Origin: Rhodococcus aetherivorans
Lineage (GTDB): Bacteria; Actinomycetota; Actinomycetes; Mycobacteriales; Mycobacteriaceae
Reading direction: 5' to 3'
DNA: 64,000 bases
NCBI RefSeq assembly: GCF_011058165.1
Contig: NZ_JAALEG010000003.1
Coordinates: 98,748 to 162,747 of the forward strand
The notes beneath the pieces are model-generated. The model made no database searches, had not been told where the DNA came from, and saw only the letters and a program-made list of their open reading frames with translations. This document shows positions 48,787 through 57,239 of the stretch, in pieces. Numbering within the stretch: the stretch's first letter is position 1; each line of letters opens with the position of its first letter. The position numbers and the translations under genes are program-made.

Positions 48787-50074
48787 CGTGAGAATCCCAT
48801 CCGTCGGTCCACACTCCGTGCGAGAGCCAGTGCGCCGCGCGTTCCGCGCGTTCGCGCACCGCCGCCACGTACTGCGGGTCGTCGATCGACCCGGACGCGT
48901 CCCCGAGCACGTTGACGTGCCCGATCTTGCGGTCCTTGCGCTCGCCCTTGCCGTAGAGGTGCACACGCACGTCGGGCATCCGGGCGAACAGGTGGTGCAG
49001 CCGCTCGTCCATGCTCATCGCGGGCGCCTCGGGGGCGCCGAGGACGTTCGCCATCACCGTCACCGGGGCGATCGGTGACGTGTCGCCGAGCGGGTAGTCC
49101 AGCACCGCGCGCAGGTGCTGCTCGAACTGCCCGGTGCGGGCGCCGTCCATGCCCCAGTGCCCGGAGTTGTGCGGCCGCATCGCGAGCTCGTTGACGATCA
49201 GCTCGCCGGTCTCGGTCTCGAACAGTTCGACCGCCATGACTCCGACCACACCGAGCTCGGCGGCGATGCGCAGGGCCAGCTGCTCGGCGCCGGCCTCGAT
49301 GTCGGCCCGCAGGTTCGGGGCGGGCGCGATGACGACGGCGCACTGCCCGTTCAACTGCACGGTCTCGACCACGGGCCAGCTCGCGCCCTGCCCGAACGGC
49401 GAGCGCGCGACCATCGCGGACAGCTCCCGCCGCCACGAGACCTTCTCCTCGGCGATGAGCGGCACCCCGGCCGCGAGCTGCTCGGCGACGATCCGCTGCG
49501 CCTCGTCCACGTCGTCGGTGATCCACACACCGCGACCGTCGTAGCCGCCGCGCGCCGACTTGATCACGACGGGCCACCCGTGCTCGTCGCCGAACGCGGT
49601 GAGGTCGTCGACCGAGGTGAGCTCGGTGAACGGCGGCACCGGGGCACCGAGCTCCGCGAGGCGCCGGCGCATCGCGAGCTTGTCCTGCGCGTAGATCAGG
49701 GCCTGCGGCGGCGGCTGCACGCTGACGCCCTCACGCTGGAGCACCTCGAGATGCTCGGTGGGCACGTGCTCGTGGTCGAAGGTCAAGGCGTGGACGCCGG
49801 TCGCGGCACTGCGCAACGCGTCGAGATCGGTGTGGCTGCCGAGCACCACGTCGGGGCTGACCCGCGCGGCCGGATCGTCCGGGCTCGCGGCCAGCACCCG
49901 CAGGGTCTGGCCGAGCGCGATCGCGGCCTGGTGGGTCATCCGGGCGAGCTGGCCGCCGCCGACCATCGCGACGACCGGCATACCGGTGGGCAGCGTGCGG
50001 GGAGGGTGCGAAGGGGCGTCGCCGGCCGCGGAGGCGGGAGTCGCGGCGGCCGAGTCCGGGGGTGTAGCGGTCAC
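48779..50074 (-). CDS. purK: N5-carboxyaminoimidazole ribonucleotide synthase
   Basis: The 431-residue ATP-grasp enzyme carboxylates AIR with bicarbonate. It starts its fold with [18 protein letters not shown], and has [15 protein letters not shown] (ATP lid), [16 protein letters not shown] and the metal-binding [25 protein letters not shown]. About 30 residues of variable, Ala/Pro-rich sequence precede the fold. It overlaps purE by 8 bases. It is transcribed divergently from gtrA. Confidence 0.96.
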   Translation of the reverse strand: MTATPPDSAAATPASAAGDAPSHPPRTLPTGMPVVAMVGGGQLARMTHQAAIALGQTLRVLAASPDDPAARVSPDVVLGSHTDLDALRSAATGVHALTFDHEHVPTEHLEVLQREGVSVQPPPQALIYAQDKLAMRRRLAELGAPVPPFTELTSVDDLTAFGDEHGWPVVIKSARGGYDGRGVWITDDVDEAQRIVAEQLAAGVPLIAEEKVSWRRELSAMVARSPFGQGASWPVVETVQLNGQCAVVIAPAPNLRADIEAGAEQLALRIAAELGVVGVMAVELFETETGELIVNELAMRPHNSGHWGMDGARTGQFEQHLRAVLDYPLGDTSPIAPVTVMANVLGAPEAPAMSMDERLHHLFARMPDVRVHLYGKGERKDRKIGHVNVLGDASGSIDDPQYVAAVRERAERAAHWLSHGVWTDGWDSHGD

Positions 50075-50196
50075 GGCTCACCATGGTGTCACAGCGGGCG
50101 GCGGGCGCGGCGCCGCGCTCCCGCGCGACACCCCGTCGTTCCTGTGGTAAAGCTGATAAACCGCCCGCGGGTTCGTGTGTTCGGATCCCGGTTTCG

Positions 50197-50202
50197 TAGA
50201 CT
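50197..50202 (+). promoter_or_regulatory. -10 hexamer of the GtrA gene, probably leaderless
   Basis: TAGACT is followed by 7 bases and the GTG at 50210. Confidence 0.5.
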
Positions 50203-50209
50203 CGTCCGG

Positions 50210-50758
50210 GTGTCTTTCGTCGATGCTGCCGTGAACCGAGTCCCCGAGCCTCTGCGGGGCCTGTTGCTGCGGCACCACGAGTTGATCAAGTTCGCGATCG
50301 TCGGCGGCACCACCTTCGTCGTCGACTCGGTCATCTTCTACACCCTCAAGCTCACGGTGCTCGAGGAGAAGCCGGTGACCGCCAAGGTCATCGCCGGGGT
50401 GATCGCCGTGATCTGCTCGTACGTCCTCAACCGGGAGTGGTCGTTCAAGAACCGGGGCGGCCGGGAGCGGCACCACGAGGCGCTGCTGTTCTTCGCCGTC
50501 AGCGGCATCGGCGTGGTCCTCAGCTTCATCCCGTTGTGGATCTCGAGCTACGTGTTCGACCTGCGGGTGCCGAACGTCAGCCTCACCATGGAGAACATCG
50601 CCGACTTCGTCAGCGCCTATCTCATCGGCAATCTGCTGCAGATGATCTTCCGGTTCTGGTGCTTCCGCCGTTTCGTGTTCCCGGAGGAGATGAACCCCGG
50701 CGGAGACGACATTCCCGAGCACGAGGAACTCGCCGAGGAAGGCCTGGGACACTCCTGA
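50210..50758 (+). CDS. GtrA-family membrane protein
   Basis: The 182-residue protein has four membrane helices, the first two in FAIVGGTTFVVDSVIFYTL and VIAGVIAVICSYVLNREWSF. GtrA proteins are thought to flip or bind polyprenyl-linked sugars; the Rv3277/Rv3789 relatives act in wall glycan transfer. The C-terminal tail is acidic (EMNPGGDDIPEHEELAEE). The GTG at 50210 follows a -10 hexamer by 7 bases. The 3' end runs into a 30-bp tandem repeat. Confidence 0.9.
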   Translation: MSFVDAAVNRVPEPLRGLLLRHHELIKFAIVGGTTFVVDSVIFYTLKLTVLEEKPVTAKVIAGVIAVICSYVLNREWSFKNRGGRERHHEALLFFAVSGIGVVLSFIPLWISSYVFDLRVPNVSLTMENIADFVSAYLIGNLLQMIFRFWCFRRFVFPEEMNPGGDDIPEHEELAEEGLGHS

Positions 50759-50760
50759 GT

Positions 50761-50846
50761 CCGGTCCCCGCCGCCGCGGGTCAGCCGAATCCGGTCCCCG
50801 CCGCCGCGGGTCAGCCGAATCCGGTCCCCGCCGCCGCGGGTCAGCG
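50761..50846. repeat. 30-bp tandem repeat, 2.9 copies, between convergent genes
   Basis: Units begin at 50761, 50791 and 50821 and are identical (start CCGGTCCCCGCCGCCGCGGG). Each can form a CCCGC-CGCC-GCGGG stem. The last copy contains the stop codon of the minus-strand kinase gene (50841-50843), and the array starts three bases after the gtrA stop. It therefore fills the entire space between the two genes. Confidence 0.95.
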
Positions 50847-52145
50847 TGGTTCCCGGATCCCCGCGGGGGCGGACTCGTCGCGGGTCGAGCCGAGGAACAG
50901 GGCGAACAGGGCGGGCCGCCGGCGTTGCAGTTCCAGGCGCCCGCCGTCGGCCTCGGTCAGGGCACGGGCGAGCGCGAGGCCCACCCCGGTCGAGCCGGTA
51001 CCCGAGAAGCCGCGGTCGAAGATGTGCGGGGCCAGCTCGTCGCTGACGCCGTCACCCTCGTCGGTCACCTCCACGCACACGGTCGATCCGCCGCCGTGGG
51101 TCGATACCCGCCGCACGGACACCGTGCACGTTCCACCGCCGTGCATGAGGGCGTTGTCGACCAGCACCGCGACGGCCTCGCGCAGCCGGGATCCGGTCAC
51201 GCGGCTGCGCAGCGACGGATCCCCGCTCAGCAGCAGTTCCCGGCCCGCCTCCTTGTAGGGCCCCCGCCAGTCCGCGATCACCCCCGCCAGCTCCCCCACG
51301 ACGGACACCTCGGTGCGCAGCTCGGAGCCGCTGTTACGGGACGCGCGGACCAGCTCGTCGATGGCGGTGGTGAGCCGGTCCACCTGGCGCATCGCCTCCT
51401 CCGCCTCCTCGACGACGGCCGGGTCGGCGTGGGTGGACAGCTCGTCGAGGCGCAGCCGCACCGCGGTCAGCCGGGACCGCAACTGGTGCGAGACGTCGCC
51501 GACGAGGGCGTGCTCCCGCTGCAGGCGCCCGGCGATCTCCACGGTCGCGGCGTCGAGGACGTCCGAGACGCGGTCGAGTTCCGGGATGCCGTGCCGGCGT
51601 GGATCGGGCCGGAAGTCGCCCTCGGCCAGCCGGCGGGCCCGCGCCGCGACGTCGCGCAGAGGGTCGGCCAGCCGCCGCGCGGTGACGACGGCGACGACGG
51701 CGCCGACGGCCATGGACAGCAGCACCAGCAGCGTCACCCCGACCAGGACCTGCCGCTGCAGCAGGCGCATGTCCTCGGACGGCGCCTCGAGCCGCAGGGA
51801 TCCCGACGTTCCCATCGACAGGGACTCGACCAGGGGGTTCGGGACTGCGGCGGCGCCGATGTCGAGGCGGGCCGCGGCGTCCTCGGGGGTCGGGTAGACG
51901 ACGAGGAGGCGGCCGCCGTCGGGAACGACGAGCCGCAGCGAACTGGTGTCGAGGCCGCCGACGACCAGGCCGTCGGCGCCCTCCTGGGCGATGATCTCCG
52001 CGGACATGCGGTCGAGCCGGTCCTGCAGGTCCCTGCGCGCGGTGTCCTCGACGAACAGCCAGGCGGTGTAGGCGAGCGGGACTCCGAGCAGCAGGGCCAC
52101 GAGCAGCGAGCCCGCGAGGACCGCGAACAGGATTCGGCGGCGCAC
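50841..52145 (-). CDS. Sensor histidine kinase, HAMP-containing
   Basis: The 434-residue kinase has two membrane helices (about residues 7-30 and 133-155) around a 100-residue outside domain, then a HAMP domain (about 156-205). The H-box DVSHQLRSRLTAVR carries His220; the usual Pro of LRTPLT is Arg here. The ATPase domain has VLVDNALMHGGG, VTDEGDGVSDEL and GSTGVGLALARALTEA. It follows the response regulator gene by 10 bases. The tail AGIREPR ends inside the 30-bp repeat region. Confidence 0.92.
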   Translation of the reverse strand: MRRRILFAVLAGSLLVALLLGVPLAYTAWLFVEDTARRDLQDRLDRMSAEIIAQEGADGLVVGGLDTSSLRLVVPDGGRLLVVYPTPEDAAARLDIGAAAVPNPLVESLSMGTSGSLRLEAPSEDMRLLQRQVLVGVTLLVLLSMAVGAVVAVVTARRLADPLRDVAARARRLAEGDFRPDPRRHGIPELDRVSDVLDAATVEIAGRLQREHALVGDVSHQLRSRLTAVRLRLDELSTHADPAVVEEAEEAMRQVDRLTTAIDELVRASRNSGSELRTEVSVVGELAGVIADWRGPYKEAGRELLLSGDPSLRSRVTGSRLREAVAVLVDNALMHGGGTCTVSVRRVSTHGGGSTVCVEVTDEGDGVSDELAPHIFDRGFSGTGSTGVGLALARALTEADGGRLELQRRRPALFALFLGSTRDESAPAGIREPR

Positions 52146-52155
52146 TCCGGTCCCG

Positions 52156-52839
52156 TCAGTCGGTGTTCAGGCGGAAGCCGACGCCGCGGACGGTGGCGAT
52201 GCGCCGCTCCCCGGCCGGGCCCTCGTCACCGATCTTGCGGCGCAGCCAGGACATGTGCATGTCGAGAGTCTTGGACCCGCGCAGGTCGGCGTCGCCCCAC
52301 ACCTCCTGCAGGATCACGTCCCGCGAGACCACCTGGCCGGCGTGCTCGAGCAGCACCCGCAACAGTTCGTACTCCTTGTTGGCGAGGGTGACCTCGGAGC
52401 CGTCGACGAGCACGCGCCGGGCCGCCCGCTCGAGCCGGATCCCCGCGACCTCGACGATGTCCTCGGGCTCGCCGCCGCCACGGCGGCGCAGCAGCGCCCG
52501 GACCCGGGCCATGAGTTCGGCGAGCCGGAAGGGCTTGCCGACGTAGTCGTCGGCGCCGGCATCGAGGCCGACGACGAAGTCGACCTCGTCGGTACGGGCG
52601 GTGAGCATCAGGACGGCGAGGTCGGAGCGGTGGGCCCGGATCTGCCGGCACACCTCGAGGCCGTCGATGCCGGGCAGCCCGAGGTCGAGGATGAGCAGTT
52701 CGTAGTCACCGGACAGGGCCCGTTCGAGCGCGGCGGGACCGGTCTGTTCGACGGTGACGTCGTATCCCTCCCGGCCCAGCGCCCGGGACAGGGGCGCGGC
52801 GATGGCTTCGTCGTCTTCGGCGAGCAGGACTGCGGTCAC
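52156..52839 (-). CDS. OmpR-family response regulator
   Basis: The 227-residue regulator has Asp52 (LILDLGLPGIDG) as phospho-acceptor, the Lys of FVVGLDAGADDYVGKPF-like switch region and a winged-helix domain ending ERRIATVRGVGFRLNTD. The GTG at 52839 follows TACGCT by 6 bases. It is expressed with the kinase encoded next. The stimulus and targets are not evident from context. Confidence 0.93.
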   Translation of the reverse strand: MTAVLLAEDDEAIAAPLSRALGREGYDVTVEQTGPAALERALSGDYELLILDLGLPGIDGLEVCRQIRAHRSDLAVLMLTARTDEVDFVVGLDAGADDYVGKPFRLAELMARVRALLRRRGGGEPEDIVEVAGIRLERAARRVLVDGSEVTLANKEYELLRVLLEHAGQVVSRDVILQEVWGDADLRGSKTLDMHMSWLRRKIGDEGPAGERRIATVRGVGFRLNTD

Positions 52840-52845
52840 GGATCC

Positions 52846-52851
52846 AGCGTA
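52846..52851 (-). promoter_or_regulatory. -10 hexamer of the OmpR-type regulator gene, probably leaderless
   Basis: TACGCT on the minus strand is followed by 6 bases and the GTG at 52839. Confidence 0.5.
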
Positions 52852-52877
52852 CGGATCGGCACCGGCCGTCCGGCGCG

Positions 52878-53432
52878 TTACCAGGCTTTGCGACTCGGCC
52901 CGTCGGGTCGGGGTTCCCGGTCCCGCGCCGGGTCGGCGTGGAACGCCTGCTGGTACAGCAGGGCATGCACGCGCTGCACGTCGGGGATGTCGTCGAACTC
53001 GAGCGGATCGTCGGCCGCGGAGACGATGACGAGGGTGCCGGTGCGCAGGATCCGGTCCAGCAGGCCGTGCCGGAACTGCACGTTGCTGATGCGGCCCATC
53101 GGGATGTCGATGCCGGAGTGGGTGAGCACGCCCTGCCGGACGAGCACCCGCCGGTCGGTGACGATGAAGTGGGTCGACAGCCAGCTCACGAGCGGCGCCA
53201 GGCACTGCCACGCGAGGATCGCCGCCCACAGCACCGCGAGCACGATCGTCAGCGTGCTCGCGGTGGAGCCGTCGAGCCGGGCCTGGCTCAGGCCGAGCAG
53301 GAATCCCGCGAGCGCGGTGGCGACCAGGAAGATCGCCGCCGGCACGATGAGCATCTTCCAGTGCGGGTGCCGGTGCAGCAGCAGCCGTTCCTCGGGGGCG
53401 AGGGCGTCCTCCGGGTATCCCATGCCGGACAC
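52878..53432 (-). CDS. Bacterial PH-domain membrane protein (Rv3278c-like)
   Basis: The 184-residue protein has two hydrophobic helices (about residues 29-50 and 62-83) followed by a bPH2 domain with THFIVTDRRVLVRQG and ISNVQFRHGLLDRILRTGTL. The family is common and unassigned in function; it usually lies next to birA as here. The C-terminal 25 residues are charged (DPARDREPRPDGPSRK). The GTG at 53432 is used; ATG 53423 is three codons in. Confidence 0.87.
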   Translation of the reverse strand: MSGMGYPEDALAPEERLLLHRHPHWKMLIVPAAIFLVATALAGFLLGLSQARLDGSTASTLTIVLAVLWAAILAWQCLAPLVSWLSTHFIVTDRRVLVRQGVLTHSGIDIPMGRISNVQFRHGLLDRILRTGTLVIVSAADDPLEFDDIPDVQRVHALLYQQAFHADPARDREPRPDGPSRKAW

Positions 53433-53468
53433 GATGGCACAGCCGCGGCGCCGGGCGCCCGCGCCGGG

Positions 53469-54335
53469 TCAGGACACCGGGCGCAGGTGGGTGATGTCCC
53501 CGGCCGACACCGCGATCGGCTCGCCACCGTCGTCCGGGGTGATGACGATGCGGCCCTGCTCGTCGATGTCGACCGCGACGCCGTGCAGTTCCGTGTCGCC
53601 CGGCAGGACCGCCCGCACCCGGCGGCCGAGCGTGCCGCACCGGTCGCGGTAGGCAGCGGCCAGCCCGGCGACGTCCCAGCCCGCGACGTACCACTGCTCC
53701 CACCGGCGGCCGAGTTCGCGCAGCAGGGCCTCGGCGAGTGCGGTGCGATCGAGTTCGGTCGCCCCGGCGAGCGCGAGCGACGTCGCGGTGGGAACCGGCA
53801 GCTCGTCCTCGGTGAGCGAGACGTTGAGGCCGATGCCCACCACCACGACGGGCTCGGGGTGGGTGCCGGCGACCTCGGCGAGGATGCCGGCCACCTTGCG
53901 GCCCTCGACGAGCACGTCGTTGGGCCACTTCAGTTCGGCGTCCACTCCGGTGACCGAGCGGATCGCGTCGACGGTGGCGATGCCGGCCAGCAGCGGCAGC
54001 CAGCCCAGGTCGGCGAGGTCGATGCCGGGCATGCGCAGCAGCACCGAGACGATCACCTGGGCGCGGGGAACACCGGTCCATCCACGCGAGTGCCGGCCCC
54101 GGCCGCCGTGCTGGAACTCGGCGAGCAGGACGCGGCGGTCGGCTCCGGGTTCGCGGGCGGCCGCGAGCAGGTCGGCGTTGGTCGAGGCGGTCTCGGTGAC
54201 GACGTCGAGGCGCCGGTAGAACGCGTCGGGGTCGGCGCCACGCACGAGCGCGGCGCGCAGCCGGGCGGCATCCAGCTCGCGCCGCACGGGCGCGGGGTCG
54301 ACGGGCGGGCGCTGCGGTTCGGGTTCGGTGGGCAT
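53469..54335 (-). CDS. birA: Biotin-[acetyl-CoA carboxylase] ligase
   Basis: The 288-residue enzyme attaches biotin to the carrier lysines of AccA3 and of the small biotinyl protein. The biotinyl-AMP loop GGRGRHSRGW is the catalytic signature, and LKWPNDVLV and AGILAEV follow. It has no N-terminal DNA-binding domain, so it does not regulate biotin genes. The ATG at 54335 is chosen over GTG 54341 because TAGGCT ends 6 bases before it. It diverges from accD5. Confidence 0.95.
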   Translation of the reverse strand: MPTEPEPQRPPVDPAPVRRELDAARLRAALVRGADPDAFYRRLDVVTETASTNADLLAAAREPGADRRVLLAEFQHGGRGRHSRGWTGVPRAQVIVSVLLRMPGIDLADLGWLPLLAGIATVDAIRSVTGVDAELKWPNDVLVEGRKVAGILAEVAGTHPEPVVVVGIGLNVSLTEDELPVPTATSLALAGATELDRTALAEALLRELGRRWEQWYVAGWDVAGLAAAYRDRCGTLGRRVRAVLPGDTELHGVAVDIDEQGRIVITPDDGGEPIAVSAGDITHLRPVS

Positions 54336-54341
54336 CCGCAC

Positions 54342-54347
54342 AGCCTA
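54342..54347 (-). promoter_or_regulatory. -10 hexamer of birA, probably leaderless
   Basis: TAGGCT on the minus strand is followed by 6 bases and the ATG at 54335. This fixes the start codon choice. Confidence 0.6.
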
Positions 54348-54438
54348 GGATGGGCAGCGAAACGTACTCGCCGGTAGCTTCAGTTCAATGATTCAACACA
54401 AGCGGGGCCTCGGTGCGCGATCGCTGACTGACGCTCGC

Positions 54439-54444
54439 TAAGCT
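54439..54444 (+). promoter_or_regulatory. -10 hexamer of accD5, probably leaderless
   Basis: TAAGCT is followed by 8 bases and the ATG at 54453. No Shine-Dalgarno sequence lies between. Confidence 0.45.
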
Positions 54445-54452
54445 AATGGGCC

Positions 54453-56093
54453 ATGACCACTGTCCAGGAGCCGTCCGCGCCCGAGGCGGCGAGTACGCCC
54501 GATATCCACACGACTGCCGGCAAGCTGGCGGACCTGCGCAATCGCCAGGCTCAGGCTCAGGCCCCGAGCGGTGAGGCCGCCGTCGAGAAGGTGCACGCGA
54601 AGGGCAAGCTGACCGCCCGCGAGCGCATCGAAGCGCTGCTCGACGAGGGCTCGTTCGTCGAGCTCGACCAGCTCGCCCGGCACCGCAGCACCAACTTCGG
54701 CCTGGCCGAGAACCGCCCGGTCGGCGACGGCGTCGTGACCGGCTACGGCACCATCGACGGCCGCGACGTGTGCGTGTTCTCGCAGGACGCGACCGTCTTC
54801 GGCGGCAGCCTCGGCGAGGTCTACGGCGAGAAGATCGTCAAGGTCATGGACCTGGCGCTCAAGACCGGCCGCCCGCTGATCGGCATCAACGAGGGGGCGG
54901 GCGCGCGCATCCAGGAGGGTGTCGTCTCGCTCGGCCTCTACGGTGAGATCTTCCACCGCAACGTGCAGGCCTCCGGGGTGATCCCGCAGATCTCGCTGAT
55001 CATGGGCCCGGCCGCCGGTGGACACGTCTACTCCCCCGCCCTGACCGACTTCGTGGTGATGGTCGACCAGACCAGCCAGATGTTCGTCACCGGTCCCGAC
55101 GTCATCAAGACCGTCACCGGTGAGGACGTCACCATGGAGGATCTCGGCGGCGCGCACACCCACATGGTCAAGTCCGGTGTCGCGCACTACGTCGCCGACG
55201 GCGAGCAGGACGCCCTGGACTACGTCAAGGACCTGCTGTCCTACCTGCCGAGCAACAACCAGGCCGCCGCGCCGCGCACCGAGCCGACCGACCCGATCCT
55301 CGGGTCGATCGAGGAGTCGCTGACCGAGGAGGACATCGAGCTCGACACGCTGATTCCCGACTCGGCGAACCAGCCGTACGACATGCACGAGGTGATCCGT
55401 CGCCTCCTCGACGACGACGAGTTCCTCGAGGTCCAGGCCGAGCGCGCCCAGAACATCATCGTCGGCTTCGGCCGCGTCGACGGCCGGTCCGTCGGCATCG
55501 TCGCCAACCAGCCGACCCAGTTCGCCGGCTGCCTGGACATCGACGCGTCGGAGAAGGCCGCGCGCTTCGTGCGCACCTGTGACGCGTTCAACGTCCCGAT
55601 CGTCACGCTCGTCGACGTGCCGGGCTTCCTGCCGGGCACCGAGCAGGAGTACAACGGCATCATCCGCCGCGGCGCCAAGCTGCTGTACGCGTACGGCGAG
55701 GCCACTGTCGGCAAGATCACCGTCATCACCCGCAAGGCCTACGGCGGCGCGTACGACGTGATGGGCTCGAAGCACATGGGCGCGGACGTCAACCTGGCCT
55801 GGCCGACCGCGCAGATCGCCGTCATGGGCGCCTCCGGTGCCGTCGGCTTCGTCTACCGCAAGCGCCTGCTCGAGGCGGCCAAGAACGGCGAGGACGTCGA
55901 CGCGCTGCGCCTCGAGCTGCAGAACGAGTACGAGGACACCCTGGTGAACCCGTACGTCGCCGCCGAGCGGGGCTACGTCGACGCGGTCATCCCGCCGTCG
56001 CACACCCGCGGGCAGATCGTGGCGGCCCTGCGGCTGCTCGAGCGCAAGATGGTCACGCTTCCGCCGAAGAAGCACGGGAACATCCCCCTCTGA
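54453..56093 (+). CDS. accD5: Propionyl-CoA/acyl-CoA carboxylase beta chain
   Basis: The 546-residue carboxyltransferase moves CO2 from carboxybiotin to propionyl- or longer acyl-CoA, making methylmalonyl-CoA and lipid extender units. The two crotonase-like halves have oxyanion-hole segments [17 protein letters not shown] and [13 protein letters not shown]. Sequence and position match Rv3280 AccD5, which pairs with AccA3 and AccE5. An in-locus order accD5-accE with accA3 further on is conserved. The start codon follows a -10 hexamer by 8 bases. A 14-bp hairpin follows the stop. Confidence 0.96.
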   Translation: MTTVQEPSAPEAASTPDIHTTAGKLADLRNRQAQAQAPSGEAAVEKVHAKGKLTARERIEALLDEGSFVELDQLARHRSTNFGLAENRPVGDGVVTGYGTIDGRDVCVFSQDATVFGGSLGEVYGEKIVKVMDLALKTGRPLIGINEGAGARIQEGVVSLGLYGEIFHRNVQASGVIPQISLIMGPAAGGHVYSPALTDFVVMVDQTSQMFVTGPDVIKTVTGEDVTMEDLGGAHTHMVKSGVAHYVADGEQDALDYVKDLLSYLPSNNQAAAPRTEPTDPILGSIEESLTEEDIELDTLIPDSANQPYDMHEVIRRLLDDDEFLEVQAERAQNIIVGFGRVDGRSVGIVANQPTQFAGCLDIDASEKAARFVRTCDAFNVPIVTLVDVPGFLPGTEQEYNGIIRRGAKLLYAYGEATVGKITVITRKAYGGAYDVMGSKHMGADVNLAWPTAQIAVMGASGAVGFVYRKRLLEAAKNGEDVDALRLELQNEYEDTLVNPYVAAERGYVDAVIPPSHTRGQIVAALRLLERKMVTLPPKKHGNIPL

Positions 56094-56114
56094 CGGCCGC
56101 ACGGCCGAGACCAT

Positions 56115-56148
56115 CCCGGCCGGCTCGGGTCCTTCCGAGCCGGCCGGG
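56115..56148 (+). terminator. 14-bp hairpin between accD5 and accE
   Basis: CCCGGCCGGCTCGG (56115-56128) pairs perfectly with 56135-56148 across a 6-base loop, 21 bases after the accD5 stop and 24 bases before a small ORF that leads into accE. It may end part of the transcription or protect the accD5 3' end. Confidence 0.7.
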
Positions 56149-56172
56149 CCACGACCCCACGAGAGGGACGAC

Positions 56173-56250
56173 ATGACTTCGAACGCGCAGCGATCCCGCT
56201 CCCGCGTCCTGCCCACCGGCTCCGGTAGCCTCCCGGGAGGTGTGTTGTGA
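56173..56250 (+). CDS. Candidate 25-residue leader peptide upstream of accE
   Basis: An ATG at 56173 with GAGAGGGA just upstream opens a frame of 25 residues starting MTSNAQRSRSRVLPTG. Its stop TGA (56248-56250) overlaps the accE GTG by four bases, and the ribosome binding site of accE (GGGAGG) lies within its last codons. Translation of the small frame could therefore open or block accE initiation. It is basic and has no match I can recall, so expression is inferred from layout. An alternative is that the ATG region is simply the accE leader. Confidence 0.45.
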   Translation: MTSNAQRSRSRVLPTGSGSLPGGVL

Positions 56251-56555
56251 CTGCGGTAGCTGAGGAGAAGACCATCATCGACACCGAGGTGACCGAGGTC
56301 GCGGCGGCCGAGGAGGCCCCGGCGGCGGCGCCGGCGGCCGAGACCGCCGCTCCCGAGGCGGCCGCGGCGATCCGGATCGTCAAGGGCCGGCCCTCGGACG
56401 TCGAGATCGCCGCGCTGGTGGCGGTGCTCGCCGCGGCCTCCGGGTCCGCCGCCCCGGCAGCGGACGACCGCCCGCGCGAGACGTGGGGCGACCCCACCCG
56501 GATGCACCGCCGGACGGCGCCGTTCTCGCCGTACTCGTACCCGAACCTGGGCTGA
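56247..56555 (+). CDS. accE: Acyl-CoA carboxylase epsilon subunit
   Basis: The 102-residue protein stabilises the AccA3-AccD5 complex. The N-terminal half is a low-complexity Ala/Glu/Pro segment (AAEEAPAAAPAAETAAPEA). The C-terminal core has IRIVKGRPSDVEIAALVAVLAA followed by WGDPTRMHR, which is the conserved epsilon motif. It starts with GTG overlapping the small upstream ORF and ends 2 bases before maf. It corresponds to Rv3281 AccE5. Confidence 0.92.
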   Translation: MTAVAEEKTIIDTEVTEVAAAEEAPAAAPAAETAAPEAAAAIRIVKGRPSDVEIAALVAVLAAASGSAAPAADDRPRETWGDPTRMHRRTAPFSPYSYPNLG

Positions 56556-56557
56556 TC

Positions 56558-57214
56558 ATGGCGAGGCTGGTGCTCGCGTCGGCGTCCCCGGCCCGGTTGT
56601 CAGTGCTGCGGTCGGCCGGCGTCGCGCCCATCGTGCGGGTGTCCGCGGTGGACGAGGATGCGCTCGCCGCCGCACTCGGTCCCGGGGCACCGCCCGCGGT
56701 GGTGGTCACCGAATTGGCTCGCGCGAAGGCGGCGGACGTGGTGCCCGGCCTGGTCCGGGACAGCCTCGGCGACGACACCCTCGTCGTGGGCTGCGACTCG
56801 ATGCTGCTCGTCGACGGGCAGTTGCAGGGCAAACCGGGGACGGTCGAGGTGGCGCGCGAGCGCTGGCGGGCGATGGCGGGACGCAGCGCCGACCTGCTCA
56901 CCGGGCACAGCGTCCTGCGCCTGCGGGACGGCGAGGTCGTCGCCCAGGCCGCCGACCACAGCAGCACCACCGTCCACTTCGGCCGCCCCACCGCGGACGA
57001 CCTCGAGGCGTACCTGGCCAGCGGCGAGCCGCTGCAGGTGGCGGGGGCGTTCACGCTCGACAGCCTCGGCGGCTGGTTCGTGGAGCGCATCGAGGGCGAT
57101 CCCTCCTCGGTGATCGGGATCGGCCTGCCGCTGGTGCGTCGGCTCCTGGCCGACGTGGGGGTGTCGGTGGCGCGGCTGTGGGCCGCGAACACGGCCGAAA
57201 GCCCTTCAGTTTAG
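56558..57214 (+). CDS. Maf-family nucleotide pyrophosphatase
   Basis: The 218-residue protein hydrolyses non-canonical or methylated nucleoside triphosphates and is linked to septum control. Family signatures are LVLASASPARLSVLRSAG near the start, VVGCDSMLLVDGQLQGKP and AGAFTLDSLGGWFVERIEGDPSSVIGIGLPLV. The ATG lies 2 bases after the accE stop, so it is in the same operon. Its stop codon lies inside an iron box of the next gene. It corresponds to Rv3282. Confidence 0.94.
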   Translation: MARLVLASASPARLSVLRSAGVAPIVRVSAVDEDALAAALGPGAPPAVVVTELARAKAADVVPGLVRDSLGDDTLVVGCDSMLLVDGQLQGKPGTVEVARERWRAMAGRSADLLTGHSVLRLRDGEVVAQAADHSSTTVHFGRPTADDLEAYLASGEPLQVAGAFTLDSLGGWFVERIEGDPSSVIGIGLPLVRRLLADVGVSVARLWAANTAESPSV

Positions 57215-57229
57215 GCTTGCCTTGCCTTA
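57211..57229. promoter_or_regulatory. IdeR/DtxR-type iron box
   Basis: TTAGGCTTGCCTTGCCTTA matches the 19-bp IdeR consensus TTAGGTTAGCCTAACCTAA at 14 positions. It covers the maf stop codon and overlaps the -10 hexamer of the methyltransferase gene by two bases, which fits repression in iron-rich cells. Confidence 0.72.
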
Positions 57230-57233
57230 GCAT
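57228..57233 (+). promoter_or_regulatory. -10 hexamer of the methyltransferase gene, probably leaderless
   Basis: TAGCAT is followed by 6 bases and the ATG at 57240. The iron box lies directly over its upstream edge. Confidence 0.6.
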
Positions 57234-57239
57234 CGGGGC

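Noticed and set aside
54438..56507. 689-codon open frame on the minus strand opposite accD5
   Set aside because: Shadow of accD5/accE; repeats of Val-Asp-Asp-Val type are the reverse of a Glu/Asp/Val-rich real protein.
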